64,000 nt of DNA from Brevundimonas vesicularis NBRC 12165 (GTDB taxonomy: Bacteria > Pseudomonadota > Alphaproteobacteria > Caulobacterales > Caulobacteraceae), in the NCBI RefSeq assembly GCF_001592205.1, contig NZ_BCWM01000010.1, positions 62,001-126,000 on the forward strand. Direction: 5' to 3'. The notes beneath the pieces were generated by a model that was not told where the DNA came from, did not search any database, and saw only the letters and a list, made by a program, of their open reading frames with translations. This document shows positions 31,764 to 42,945 of this stretch, piece after piece; position 1 is the first letter of the stretch, and each line of letters begins with the position of its first letter. The position numbers were made by a program, and so were the translations under genes.

Positions 31764-32153
31764 TCATTGCGAACGGGCCAGCCAGTTGTCGATCTGGCTC
31801 ATGCCCTGGGCCGTCTGCTGGCGGCGCTCGGCAGCGGACTGGCGCAAGGTCCGCTCCTGTTCGGGGCTGTAGAGCGGGCGGGGCGGCAAGGGCTGGACAG
31901 CGGTGGGTTCGCGTGCGCCTTCGATGGCGCGCAGGCGAAGCTGGGTCTCGATCTGCTGTTGACGCGCCTGGTCCGCGTTCGACTGCGCCTGAGAACGCAG
32001 ACGGTCGTTCTCATAGCGGTGCTGGTCGGCGATGGCGGCGGGGACGCCGCCCGGATAGGCGCCGTAGGGTCGGCCGGCCTGCGGATAGGTCTGAGCCAAA
32101 GCAGGCGTGGCGGCAGCGGCCAACAGGGCGGTCAGGGTCAGGAGCGATCGCAT
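31764..32153 (-). CDS. Small secreted hypothetical protein
   Basis: 129 residues with a clear Sec signal peptide (MRSLLTLTALLAAAATPALAQ). The mature part is Gln/Arg/Ala-rich and probably coiled coil (HRYENDRLRSQAQSNADQARQQ). No known domain recognised. Start chosen at 32153 because of the signal peptide. Divergent from the DJ-1 gene. Confidence 0.7.
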   Translation of the reverse strand: MRSLLTLTALLAAAATPALAQTYPQAGRPYGAYPGGVPAAIADQHRYENDRLRSQAQSNADQARQQQIETQLRLRAIEGAREPTAVQPLPPRPLYSPEQERTLRQSAAERRQQTAQGMSQIDNWLARSQ

Positions 32154-32259
32154 GGATACGATGTGGGGGCGCGGGCCATCGCCGCCAAGCGGAGCCGCAA
32201 CCCTTTGAGACGCCGTGGGTTCATCGCGCCGAACCCCTTTCACCAACGGAGCATTCCTC

Positions 32260-32826
32260 ATGGCCCAATCCCTTTCCGGCAAGACCGTCGCCATCCTCGC
32301 GACCGACGGCGTCGAATTGATCGAACTGAATGAACCGATGAAGGCGCTGAAGGATGCGGGCGCGGTGGTCGAGATCGTGTCTCTGAAGGCCGGCGAGTTT
32401 CAGGGCTTCGACCATCTGACGCCCGGCGACAAGGTCACGGCCGACAAGGCGGTGGCGGCGGTGGACGCCTCGGCCTATTCCGCCCTGCTGTTGCCGGGCG
32501 GGGTGGCGAACCCGGACCTGCTGCGGGCGGACGAGGACGCGGTGAAGTTCGTTCGGGCCTTCTTCGACGCCGGCAAGCCGGTCGCCGCCATCTGTCACGC
32601 GCCCTGGCTGCTGATCGAGGCAGGCGTGGTCGAGGGGCGCACGATGACGTCGTTCGAAAGCATCCGCACCGACCTGAAGAACGCCGGGGCCAATGTGGTC
32701 AATGAGGCGGTGGTGGTGGATCAGGGCCTGGTGACCAGCCGCTGCCCCGACGACATTCCCGCCTTCAACGCCAAGATGATCGAGGAGTTCGCCGAAGGCC
32801 GCCACGAGGGCCAAGCCGCCGCTTAA
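32260..32826 (+). CDS. DJ-1/PfpI family protein (YhbO-like)
   Basis: 188 residues covering the whole DJ-1/PfpI domain: VAILATDGVELIEL, LLLPGGVANPDLLR, and nucleophile elbow AAICHAPWLL with the reactive Cys, then SFESIRTDLKNAG and VTSRCPDDIPAF. Family members act as stress-induced glyoxalase/deglycase-like enzymes; the exact activity is uncertain. Start ATG 32260 after GGAG. Confidence 0.9.
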   Translation: MAQSLSGKTVAILATDGVELIELNEPMKALKDAGAVVEIVSLKAGEFQGFDHLTPGDKVTADKAVAAVDASAYSALLLPGGVANPDLLRADEDAVKFVRAFFDAGKPVAAICHAPWLLIEAGVVEGRTMTSFESIRTDLKNAGANVVNEAVVVDQGLVTSRCPDDIPAFNAKMIEEFAEGRHEGQAAA

Positions 32827-32839
32827 AGGGGGCCGCCGC

Positions 32840-33490
32840 TTAAGGCATCGCCCAGACGGAGGACCGCTTGATCTCCTGGTCCTCCAGTTCGCGTGAGGTC
32901 GGGACGCGGTATTCGGCCAGGAAATCCAGGCCCGTGCGCGGGAAATAGGTGCGTCCCGGATCGCCGATCAGGACACGCGTCCCCTTGGCGCGGGCCTGGG
33001 CCAGCCAGGCGAGAACGGCGTCGGTCATCGGACGCTCGTAGCAGATGTCACCCGCGCAGATGACGTCCACATCCGGCGGGGCGGCGTCCAGCAGATTGGT
33101 CTGGGTGAAGTCCAGCGTCACGCCGTTCGCCGTCGCATTGGCGGCGACCGCGGCCTGGCAGAAGGGATCGATGTCGGCGCACAGGACATGGGTCGCCCCC
33201 GCCTGCATCGCCGCCACGCCGACCAGGCCCGAACCGGCGGCGAAGTCCAGCACGCGCTTGCCGACGACCTCCTGCGGATGATCCAGCAGATACCGGCTCA
33301 GAGCCTGACCGCCGGCCCAGGCAAAGGCCCAGAAGGGCGGCGGCACGCCCATTTCGCCGAGCTCTTCTTCCGTCAGCCGCCAGATCGGCGTGATCTCGTC
33401 GGCCAGCCACAAAGAAATCTCGGGCGCGTGCGGCACGGGCTGAAGCCGGGTGTTGTCACGGATGAAGGCGGCGGGATCGAGGACGGTCAT
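32840..33490 (-). CDS. SAM-dependent methyltransferase (ETFB lysine methyltransferase-like)
   Basis: 216 residues, class-I Rossmann methyltransferase. Motif I is VLDFAAGSGLVGVAAM, the acidic turn is VLCADIDPFC, and the N-terminal PPFWAFAWAGGQALSRYLLDHP is characteristic of the group related to PrmA and mitochondrial ETFB lysine methyltransferase. Protein substrate is inferred. Start overlaps the desaturase stop by 4 bp. Confidence 0.82.
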   Translation of the reverse strand: MTVLDPAAFIRDNTRLQPVPHAPEISLWLADEITPIWRLTEEELGEMGVPPPFWAFAWAGGQALSRYLLDHPQEVVGKRVLDFAAGSGLVGVAAMQAGATHVLCADIDPFCQAAVAANATANGVTLDFTQTNLLDAAPPDVDVICAGDICYERPMTDAVLAWLAQARAKGTRVLIGDPGRTYFPRTGLDFLAEYRVPTSRELEDQEIKRSSVWAMP

Positions 33491-34461
33491 TCCGGCTGGC
33501 GCGTAACAGCCTTCAGCACGCTGGCATAGCTGGGTGCGACCTCCATGGCCTCGGCTTGCGGCTTCGCATGGATGGCGCGGTGGAGGCGCGGCAGCTTCCA
33601 GCAGGGCACATGCATGAACAGGTGGTGCTCGGCGTGGAAGTTGACCCAGTAGGGCGCGATGAAGGCGCGTTCCCACAGGCTGGCCTTGGTAGTGCGAGCG
33701 GCGCGAAAGGGGTCGGCCGACGAACCCTCGACGCAGGCGTGTTCGGCGATGTTTCGCAGGCGCGTCACCATCGGAAACCATGTCGCCATCGGCAGCAGCC
33801 ACAACACGAAAAAGGCCCACCAGACACCAGCGGCGATGAAGCCCGCCAGCAGGACCGCGTTGAAGGCGAGGAAGGGCAGTACGGATCGGCCCGTCACGAT
33901 CGACTCGTAATCATGGGCGCTATCGCTCATTCCTTTTGTGCTATCGCCCCTTGGGCTGCTTGAGCGCGCGTGCGCTTGGGCTAGCGGCAGCAGCACCCGC
34001 TGCTTGAAGAAGGTCTGGCCCGTCAGGTCGCGGACCAGCTTGCGGCGCAGCGAGGCCGGACTGACGGGAAACGGCGCCGACAGCATCAGATCGGGATCCT
34101 CCGCCTGCTGGGCGAAGCGATGATGCGTCAGATGATAGGGGCGATAGGCCTTCAGGCTGGCGCCGATCGGCACGGCGCATAGCCAGTGGCCGAGAAAATC
34201 GTTCAGGCGGTTCGACCTCGACAGGCCGCCATGCGCCGCTTCGTGCATCAGAATGGCTAGACCCAGCTGACGTGTGCCGACGACCATAATGCACAGCGGG
34301 ATCAGCCAGGGAATCAGGACGCCGGCGAGAACAGCCAGGGCGATCACCGCCCAGCAGTGGACCACTAGCAGCGGGCCGGCCCAGGCCGAGCGAATTTTAA
34401 ACGGCGTCCACTCCTGGGGTGTGAACAGGGCCGACGGGGCGATGCGCGGGGCGGCGGACAT
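33487..34461 (-). CDS. Membrane fatty acid desaturase
   Basis: 324 residues with about four membrane helices and the three histidine boxes of di-iron desaturases: HEAAHGG, HLTHHR and HAEHHLFMHVP. May act on acyl lipids or on related hydrophobic substrates such as carotenoids; specificity is not visible. An unusual insertion (about residues 160-185, SSSPRGDSTKGMSDSAH) separates two segments. Coupled to the methyltransferase downstream. Confidence 0.88.
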   Translation of the reverse strand: MSAAPRIAPSALFTPQEWTPFKIRSAWAGPLLVVHCWAVIALAVLAGVLIPWLIPLCIMVVGTRQLGLAILMHEAAHGGLSRSNRLNDFLGHWLCAVPIGASLKAYRPYHLTHHRFAQQAEDPDLMLSAPFPVSPASLRRKLVRDLTGQTFFKQRVLLPLAQAHARSSSPRGDSTKGMSDSAHDYESIVTGRSVLPFLAFNAVLLAGFIAAGVWWAFFVLWLLPMATWFPMVTRLRNIAEHACVEGSSADPFRAARTTKASLWERAFIAPYWVNFHAEHHLFMHVPCWKLPRLHRAIHAKPQAEAMEVAPSYASVLKAVTRQPE

Positions 34462-34519
34462 GAGACGAGTCTAGCCCCTGAAGCGCGTCTGGAAAAGCGA
34501 CGCAAGAATGTTGGGCGCG

Positions 34520-34536
34520 CCTGACAAAAAGTCAGG
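34520..34536. promoter_or_regulatory. Operator-like palindrome before the membrane-protein/XRE unit
   Basis: CCTGAC-AAAAA-GTCAGG, a perfect 6-bp inverted repeat, 52 bp before the start of the membrane protein. A second weaker repeat TGACA-N9-TGTCA follows at 34542-34560. The same CTGAC/GTCAG arms recur at 35190, suggesting sites for the XRE regulator encoded between them. Confidence 0.55.
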
Positions 34537-34588
34537 TTGACATGACATTCGGGCGGTGTCAGGTTGTCCTTACACAAGGAGACCCGAT

Positions 34589-34996
34589 ATGTTCACCGCC
34601 TGGAAGACCGGAACGCCTGCGCATCGACGCTACATCATTCGCACGATGGCCTTCTCCGTGCCTTACGTCGCGATCTGCGTCGCCATGATGACGACCGACG
34701 CGTTCGACGATTTGATGGGGAAACCGGCGGCCTGGGTCCTGGCGGCGGCGGTGTCGGCGCCGGTGATCGGGCAGATTTGGGCGACCCTGGCGCTGATGCG
34801 CGAAAGCGACGAGTTCGTACGCGGCGTGACGGCCAAACAGTTCATCGTCGCCGCAGGACTGGCCATGGCCGTCGCCACCTTTTGGGGCTTTGGCGAGAGT
34901 TTCGCCGGGGCGCCGCATATGCAGACCTGGTTGATCGTGCCGGTCTTCTGGGGCCTCTACGGCGTCGTTTCACCCTTCATCCGGAGCAGCCGATGA
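34589..34996 (+). CDS. Four-helix membrane protein of unknown function
   Basis: 135 residues with four predicted membrane helices (around residues 18-35, 47-67, 82-100, 108-128). No motif recognised. ACAAGGAG precedes the ATG by 8 bp. The stop overlaps the XRE regulator ATG by 4 bp, a pairing of small membrane protein with a short XRE regulator often seen in alphaproteobacteria. Function unknown. Confidence 0.75.
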   Translation: MFTAWKTGTPAHRRYIIRTMAFSVPYVAICVAMMTTDAFDDLMGKPAAWVLAAAVSAPVIGQIWATLALMRESDEFVRGVTAKQFIVAAGLAMAVATFWGFGESFAGAPHMQTWLIVPVFWGLYGVVSPFIRSSR

Positions 34997-35193
34997 AGAA
35001 CCGCCTCAAGCTTCTGCGCGTCGAACGCGGCTGGACCCAGGAACAGATGGGTCAGGCGCTGGGTGTCTCGCGTCAGGCGGTGATCGCCCTGGAGACAGAG
35101 CGGCACGATCCATCGCTGGACCTCGCTTATCGGATCGCCGCCGTATTCGCGCGGCCGGTCGAAGAGATCTTTGAAAACCCGCACGCGGGCTGA
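34993..35193 (+). CDS. Short XRE-family transcriptional regulator
   Basis: 66 residues, almost entirely one Cro/CI helix-turn-helix (LKLLRVERGWTQEQMGQALGVSRQ) of the YozG-like minimal type that ends VEEIFE. Translationally coupled to the membrane protein. The matching palindromes before the operon and at its own stop codon suggest autoregulation and control of the downstream hydrolase gene. Confidence 0.88.
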   Translation: MKNRLKLLRVERGWTQEQMGQALGVSRQAVIALETERHDPSLDLAYRIAAVFARPVEEIFENPHAG

Positions 35194-35205
35194 CCCAAAA
35201 GTCAG
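35190..35205. promoter_or_regulatory. Second operator-like palindrome, before the alpha/beta hydrolase
   Basis: CTGAC-CCAAAA-GTCAG, overlapping the XRE stop codon and 26 bp before the hydrolase start. Shares both arms and the A-rich centre with the site at 34520. Confidence 0.5.
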
Positions 35206-35230
35206 AATAACCTTACAATTGGAGACTGTG

Positions 35231-36178
35231 ATGTCGAACGTCATTCGCCCTTGCCGGGGCGTCTTTGCCCCGTCGCGCCTTGCCATCATCCTGGGCGTTG
35301 TGATCGCCTGCGCCGTGGCCAGCGATCAGGCTCGCGCCCAATCCGCGCCACCTGTGGCTTCCTCCGCCACGCACTTCGTCTCCGACCGGCTGTCGGTCGA
35401 GGTGGTGGGCCAAGGCCCCGACGTCATCCTGATCCCCGGACTGGCGTCTTCGCGTGAAGTGTGGCGAGCGACAGCGGATCGGCTGAAGGCGACGCACAGA
35501 GTGCATCTGGTCCAGCTGGCAGGGTTCGCCGGCGAACCCTGGACGCACGGCGACGGCGCCTTCGTCCAGCCCGAGGTGGATGAACTGGCGCGCTATATCC
35601 GTCAGACGCGGCTGGATCGGCCGGCGGTGATCGGCCATTCGATGGGCGGTCTGAGCGGACTTCTGCTGGCGCAGCAGCAGCCGGATCTGGTCGGGCGGGT
35701 GATGACGGTCGACTCGCTGCCCTTCTACAGCGCCATGTTCGGGCCAACCGCGACGGCCGAAAGCGCCCGACCGTTCGCGGATCAGGCGGCGGGCATGATA
35801 CTGTCGGCGGACACAGCGAGCTTCCGCACCCAGCAGGAGGCGACGGCGCAGGCGCTGTCGCGAACCCCGTCGGAACAGGCGCGGATCGTGGCCTGGTCGT
35901 TGGCGACCGACCGTCACGCGATGGCTTCGGCCATGAAGGATGTGATGACCACCGATGCGCGGCCGGGGCTGGCGACCATGACGACGCTGGTGACGGCGCT
36001 TTACGCCGCCGATGCCGAAGGCGGGGCGCCGACAGCGGTGGCCGATGCGATGTGGACGCGAGAGTATGCGGCCTTGCCCGGCGTGACCCTGATCCGCGTC
36101 GATGGATCGCGCCACTTCATCATGGCCGATCAGCCGGCGCGGTTCGCCGAACTGGTTGACGCGTTTCTGGCGAAGTGA
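35231..36178 (+). CDS. Secreted alpha/beta hydrolase
   Basis: 315 residues. N-terminal signal or anchor (about residues 14-36, IILGVVIACAVASDQARAQ). Hydrolase fold: VILIPGLASSREVW (oxyanion), nucleophile elbow VIGHSMGGLSG, and catalytic His in DGSRHFIMADQPARF. TTGGAG precedes the ATG. Just downstream of the XRE unit with a shared palindrome type, so possibly in its regulon. Substrate unknown. Confidence 0.85.
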   Translation: MSNVIRPCRGVFAPSRLAIILGVVIACAVASDQARAQSAPPVASSATHFVSDRLSVEVVGQGPDVILIPGLASSREVWRATADRLKATHRVHLVQLAGFAGEPWTHGDGAFVQPEVDELARYIRQTRLDRPAVIGHSMGGLSGLLLAQQQPDLVGRVMTVDSLPFYSAMFGPTATAESARPFADQAAGMILSADTASFRTQQEATAQALSRTPSEQARIVAWSLATDRHAMASAMKDVMTTDARPGLATMTTLVTALYAADAEGGAPTAVADAMWTREYAALPGVTLIRVDGSRHFIMADQPARFAELVDAFLAK

Positions 36179-36187
36179 GCCTTAGAG

Positions 36188-36213
36188 ATCCTCCCCCGCA
36201 GGCGGGGGAGGAT
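36188..36213. repeat. GC-rich hairpin between convergent genes
   Basis: ATCCTCCCCCGC and GCGGGGGAGGAT form a near-perfect 11-12 bp stem with almost no loop. It resembles the outer arm of the 10401-10555 element and may be a short member of the same dispersed repeat; no U-tract follows on either strand, though it could still help terminate. Confidence 0.55.
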
Positions 36214-36217
36214 TGGT

Positions 36218-37042
36218 TCAACCGTTCTTCGGCGTCACGTCGCCGGCCTTGGCCGGGGCGCCGTCGAACTGGTCGGCGTAGGCGGGATTGAGCAGGGCGC
36301 GCAACGCGCTCTGCGGCAGGGCAATCCAGTAGGGGCCGTCCGAATAGGGGCCGATCTGATAGGGTCCCATCAGGAAGGTCACGCCACCTGCCTTGCCCGG
36401 CGTCGTGCCCGGCGTCAGGACGAACGGCGTCGAGACGGCCTTGGGGCAGGTCCACATCTTGCCGTCCAGGGTCGCGGCCTCCGAACCCGGCGAGCGAGCC
36501 TGTTTGGCGGCGTTGGCGGCGGCGCACAGGGCCTTGTCGAGGACCGACAGGTCGGCGCCCGGCCGGAACAGGTCGGCGAAGCCCAGCCGCTTGTTGGTCG
36601 TCTTGTCCCAGATCACGGCGTCGAAACTGGTGTTGGGATGGGCGCCGCCGGTGAACTCGAAATCGGTGCGGGCCAGGCTGACCAGTTTGCCGGTTTCGGC
36701 GCCCGGCGCGAAGGCGATGGTCTTTTCATAAGGGTTTGGGCCGCCGCCGGCCTCGCTGAGATCGGCCTGAGCGCCTTCCTCGAACTGCTTCAGGTCGCGC
36801 ACCGTGTCGGCGTAGAGGGCGGCGTGCAGGGCGGGCGTGGTCTTGATCGCCTGGGGCAGGGTCAGTTTGACGGCGGCATAGGGGGTCTTGCTGTCATAGC
36901 CGACGGGGGTGTTCGACATGGCCGGCGCGGCGGCCGGGGCCGGCGCGGCCGGCGCCTGGGCCTTGTCTTCCTTGCGCTGGCAGGCAGCCAGGGTGGCGGC
37001 GACGGCGGCGGACAACAGCAGGATTCGGGCGGTGCGCGACAT
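36218..37042 (-). CDS. Lipoprotein with DUF3298/RsiV-like domain
   Basis: 274 residues. Lipoprotein signal with lipobox LAAC at residues 18-21 (ATLAACQRKED), then a Pro/Ala linker and a DUF4163/DUF3298-type domain: FTGGAHPNTSFDAVIWD and LGFADLFRPGAD are typical, and PYQIGPYSDGPYWIAL matches the family end. Relatives include the RsiV lysozyme-sensing anti-sigma domain, but no membrane anchor or sigma factor is adjacent here. Confidence 0.82.
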   Translation of the reverse strand: MSRTARILLLSAAVAATLAACQRKEDKAQAPAAPAPAAAPAMSNTPVGYDSKTPYAAVKLTLPQAIKTTPALHAALYADTVRDLKQFEEGAQADLSEAGGGPNPYEKTIAFAPGAETGKLVSLARTDFEFTGGAHPNTSFDAVIWDKTTNKRLGFADLFRPGADLSVLDKALCAAANAAKQARSPGSEAATLDGKMWTCPKAVSTPFVLTPGTTPGKAGGVTFLMGPYQIGPYSDGPYWIALPQSALRALLNPAYADQFDGAPAKAGDVTPKNG

Positions 37043-37064
37043 GGGAAACTCCATCATCGGGGGA

Positions 37065-38096
37065 TCACAGGGAGATTGAGCCAAGAGCGATAGCGGCCAG
37101 CAGGATCAGGCCGGCCTCGCGATTGGACTTGAACAGTTTCAGCGCCAGGGCGCCGTCGTTGCGGTCCAGTCGGATGACCTGACACGCCAGATGAACGGCG
37201 TAGATCACCAGACAGAGCCCGAACAGCGGCCCAAGTCCCGCGGCGAAGCCGGTCAGGGCGGCAAGGATTACGGTCAGGCCATAGAAGACCGCCACGCCGG
37301 GCTGCACGGCCGAGGCCAGGCGGCGGGCCGAGGACTTCACGCCGATCATGGCGTCGTCCTCGATGTCCTGAAGCGCATAGATGGTGTCGTAGCCCAGGGT
37401 CCAGAAGACGCCGCCGATCCACAGCAGGACGGCGGGAAGATAGGCCTGCCACGTCAGGGCGATCGCATGGCCGCTGTCGCTGGCCGGGGACCACAGAAAG
37501 GGCCGAAACTCGCCCGCGAGATCGGCGGGCAGCAGCAGGGCGGCCGCCGCCAAGGGCAGGGCGGCGGCGAACCCCATCAGGGCGCCCCAGTTGAAGGTAA
37601 GGCCCAGCCAGGCCTGGGGCCACCAGGTGATCCGCTTCATGAACGGATAGGCCGCGACCAGGCCCAGCGACCCGACGCCCAGCCCGATGGCGACGGTCGG
37701 CAGGGTCAGCAGGATCAAAAGGCTGATCACGCTGCACGCGACGACGAAGGCCCAGGCTTGCTTCACCGAGATGCGGCCAGACGGAATGGGGCGCTGGGCG
37801 GTGCGGGCGACCTGGGCGTCGAAATCCCGATCGACGATATCGTTGAAGGCGCACCCGGCCGCCCGCATCAGACAGGCGCCGATGCCGAAGCCGACGAACA
37901 GCCACAGGTCATAGAGACCCGGCGCCTGCCGATATTGCGCCAGGGCCAGGGCGATCCCCTGCCAGCCGGGCAGCAGCAGCAGCCAGATGCCGATGGGCCG
38001 GTCGAACCGCCCCAGCTTCAACCACGGCTTCAGCCCCTCCGGCGCATGCCGATCGACCCAGTTGGCGCCGGCGTCGGGGAGGGGAGCGAAAGTCAT
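37065..38096 (-). CDS. ubiA: 4-hydroxybenzoate polyprenyltransferase
   Basis: Membrane prenyltransferase attaching the isoprenoid tail in ubiquinone synthesis. 343 residues with about eight to nine helices. The two Asp-rich motifs for Mg-prenyl diphosphate are NDIVDRDFD and DIEDDAMIGVKSSA. Serves the quinone pool used by Gcd and the oxidase pathway. Start ATG 38096. Confidence 0.95.
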   Translation of the reverse strand: MTFAPLPDAGANWVDRHAPEGLKPWLKLGRFDRPIGIWLLLLPGWQGIALALAQYRQAPGLYDLWLFVGFGIGACLMRAAGCAFNDIVDRDFDAQVARTAQRPIPSGRISVKQAWAFVVACSVISLLILLTLPTVAIGLGVGSLGLVAAYPFMKRITWWPQAWLGLTFNWGALMGFAAALPLAAAALLLPADLAGEFRPFLWSPASDSGHAIALTWQAYLPAVLLWIGGVFWTLGYDTIYALQDIEDDAMIGVKSSARRLASAVQPGVAVFYGLTVILAALTGFAAGLGPLFGLCLVIYAVHLACQVIRLDRNDGALALKLFKSNREAGLILLAAIALGSISL

Positions 38097-38165
38097 GCGG
38101 CTGACTTAGCGCGTAGGGCCCGAGGGGTGAAGGCGCCGCGCTCTGTTTCGGATGGTGGCGCATAG

Positions 38166-38200
38166 AAAAAGGGGCTGGATGATCCAGCCCCTTCTCTTTT
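38166..38200. terminator. Bidirectional-looking intrinsic terminator
   Basis: Stem GGGGCTGG / CCAGCCCC with loop ATGAT; TTTTT follows on the minus strand and TTCTCTTTT on the plus strand. It ends the leftward PadR-DUF1700-GIN operon before ubiA. Confidence 0.8.
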
Positions 38201-38217
38201 GGTTATCAGCGCAACCG

Positions 38218-39000
38218 TCAGTCCTGATAGACGTCGCCGGAGCCGGAGACGGTGCTGTTCAGGTTGGCGGGGCGGGTGGCCAAGGCCACGTCGCCGGAGC
38301 CGGCGATCGCAACCTTGACGTCGCCGGTCGGGGCGATGCGGGCGTCGCCGGAGCCGGCGATGTCCACCCAGGCGTCGCGGGTCGCCAGGTCGCCCAGGGA
38401 CGCATCGCCCGAGCCGGCGATGTCCAGCTTCAGCTCGTCGGTGCGACCCGAGGCGGTGACCTCGGCCGAACCGGCGATGTCGACCGTCAGCGACGGCTGG
38501 TCATAGCCGGTGATCTGCAGGTCGCCCGAGCCCTTGGCGTTGAAGCGGTTCACCTTGGGCGCGGTGATGACGACCTTCAGTTCGTCGCGCTCGGAGCGGG
38601 CGGAGAAGTTGCCGTTGCTCCAGCCGAACACGACCCGCTCGTCGCCGTCGCCCAGATCGAGGCGGCCGTCGACCAGACGGACCCGGTCGGTCAGACCCTT
38701 GGGCCCGGTGATGACGACGGTGTTGGCGTCGCCCTGGACATAGTCGACGTCAATGCTGGAATCGACGGTCAGGGTCTCGCCGCCGGTCCAAGGCAGGGTG
38801 CGGGTGGTCAGGGGGCCGAGGTCGTCGGTCCCGCCGCCCTTGACCCGCTCGAAGCGGATGGTCTCGCCGTCCTGGTCCTTGATGGTCCAGGCCCAGCCGT
38901 GGCGCTGGAGGTCATGGCCGCCGATCGCCAGCGCGCCGCCGAGGGTGACCAGGCACAGCACCAGGGCGGCGCCGGCGATGATGAACAGGGTGCGGATCAT
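38218..39000 (-). CDS. DUF2807 (head GIN) domain protein
   Basis: 260 residues with an N-terminal membrane helix (FIIAGAALVLCLVTLGGALA) and an exported beta-solenoid-like domain made of repeats ending GSGD or AGSG (KGSGDLQI, AGSAEVTA, AGSGDASL, AGSGDARI, AGSGDVAL, GSGDVYQD). This is the GIN domain of DUF2807. Role unknown, possibly envelope adhesion or stress sensing. Last gene of a coupled PadR-DUF1700-DUF2807 operon. Confidence 0.9.
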   Translation of the reverse strand: MIRTLFIIAGAALVLCLVTLGGALAIGGHDLQRHGWAWTIKDQDGETIRFERVKGGGTDDLGPLTTRTLPWTGGETLTVDSSIDVDYVQGDANTVVITGPKGLTDRVRLVDGRLDLGDGDERVVFGWSNGNFSARSERDELKVVITAPKVNRFNAKGSGDLQITGYDQPSLTVDIAGSAEVTASGRTDELKLDIAGSGDASLGDLATRDAWVDIAGSGDARIAPTGDVKVAIAGSGDVALATRPANLNSTVSGSGDVYQD

Positions 39001-39596
39001 GCCGAGACTCCCGAGGTCGAGGTGGATTGAACGCTGGTCGGCTCAAGCGCCGGCTTCAGCAGGCGGTAGTGCAGGCGGGCGAACCAGACGACGCCGTTGA
39101 CCAGCCAGATGGTGAAGATGGTCAACAGGGCGCCGATGAAGACGGCGCCGGCCATCAGGCCCAGACCCATCAGGATCGCCGCGAACGGCCCGCCGGGGAA
39201 GCCGGCGAAGGGACCCGCGACCATGATCACGCCGCCGCCGATGAACAGGCCGATGGCGGCGATGAAGAAGCCGAACACGGTCCCGATCACGCCCATCAGC
39301 AGGGGAAGGAGGATCAGGATGTCCAGCGCCCCCAGGCCCAGGACCGCGAAGACGGCGCCGGCGGCGGCGGAGGGGTTCTTCTCCTGATGCCAGCGCTGGA
39401 TTCCGGCCTCGGCCTTGAGCTCGCGAGCCAGGCGGACCGGATCGCCGAGCGCGGAGGCCACCTCGGCCTCGGTGCGGCCGGCGGCCAGGCCGTCGTCGAA
39501 GTGGGTCTGATAGTCGGCGATGATGTCGTTGGCGGTCGTGGTGGGCAGGCCGACGAGGCCTTCCTTCAGACGATCGATGAATTCGGCGCGCGTCAT
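38997..39596 (-). CDS. DUF1700 membrane protein
   Basis: 199 residues. The N-terminal cytoplasmic part (FIDRLKEGLVGLP, DIIADYQTHFDDG, VASALGDPVRLARELKAE) is the DUF1700/HAAS-like helical domain; three to four membrane helices follow. Such proteins commonly sit next to PadR regulators, and here the genes overlap by 4 bp at both ends. Start 39596. Confidence 0.88.
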   Translation of the reverse strand: MTRAEFIDRLKEGLVGLPTTTANDIIADYQTHFDDGLAAGRTEAEVASALGDPVRLARELKAEAGIQRWHQEKNPSAAAGAVFAVLGLGALDILILLPLLMGVIGTVFGFFIAAIGLFIGGGVIMVAGPFAGFPGGPFAAILMGLGLMAGAVFIGALLTIFTIWLVNGVVWFARLHYRLLKPALEPTSVQSTSTSGVSA

Positions 39597-39961
39597 TGAG
39601 CGGCTCCCTGATCGGCGTCGTTCGCCACGATGGCGTCGACGGCCTTGGTGAAGGCGGACCATTCGGCAGTCTGGGCGGCGAGGGCCCCCCGGCCCGCTTC
39701 GGTCAGTCGATAGTATTTGCGTGACGGCCCGGCGGAGGATTCGACCAGATAGGTCTCGACCTGTCCTTCGGACTGCATGCGGCGCATTAGGGGGTAGATC
39801 GTGCCTTCCCCCATATCGATCGCGTCCGACAGGCGGCTGGCGATCTCGTAGGCGTAGCTGTCCGCCCGGTTCAGAAGGGCCAGGACGCAAAGTCCCAGCA
39901 CGCCCTTCTTCAGCTGTATCTCGATGGTTTCTGGCACCTCGGCTCTCCCGTTGATAACCAC
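39593..39961 (-). CDS. PadR family transcriptional regulator
   Basis: 122 residues: winged helix with the PadR hallmarks LNRADSYAYEIASRL, GEGTIYPLMRRM and SSAGPSRKYYRLTEAGR, and a short C-terminal dimer helix. Represses its own operon in relatives until an envelope or antimicrobial signal appears. First gene of the operon, with direct CAAGGTA repeats upstream. Confidence 0.93.
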   Translation of the reverse strand: MVINGRAEVPETIEIQLKKGVLGLCVLALLNRADSYAYEIASRLSDAIDMGEGTIYPLMRRMQSEGQVETYLVESSAGPSRKYYRLTEAGRGALAAQTAEWSAFTKAVDAIVANDADQGAAQ

Positions 39962-39970
39962 TGACTACGG

Positions 39971-39994
39971 CAAGGTATCTTGTGACGCAAGGTA
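39971..39994. promoter_or_regulatory. CAAGGTA repeats upstream of padR
   Basis: CAAGGTA occurs at 39971-39977 and 39988-39994, 17 bp apart; the first copy is also part of the palindrome CAAG-GTAT-CTTG. Location just upstream of the PadR start suits an autoregulatory operator. Regulator assignment is by position. Confidence 0.4.
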
Positions 39995-40191
39995 GCTATC
40001 GAAACATGACAGCGATTTAATCGAGGCCGGCTGAAGGCGGCTTTGCGGCCTGAGCGCCGTTGATCGCTTGGCAAGCCGAAAGCGATCCGATAGGTGACCG
40101 AGAACGCCGGGCGTGGGAATCGCGCCAGCGTGATCTCTTGCGAGCCATTCGCAAGTATCTGCTGCATAACGGTTTTATGGGGAAGTCTCAT

Positions 40192-42872
<2,681 letters not shown>

Positions 42873-42894
42873 GCCTTTCCAACGACATGAAATC

Positions 42895-42934
42895 GAAGGC
42901 CGCTCTTTCCGTCGGAAGGGGCGGCCTTCTTCAT
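42895..42934 (+). terminator. Hairpin between ctaD and ctaB
   Basis: Stem GAAGGCCGC / GCGGCCTTC around a 17-nt loop, followed by TTCATTT. Could attenuate transcription after ctaD, making the structural subunits more abundant than assembly factors. Confidence 0.6.
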
Positions 42935-42945
42935 TTGGGTATGCT

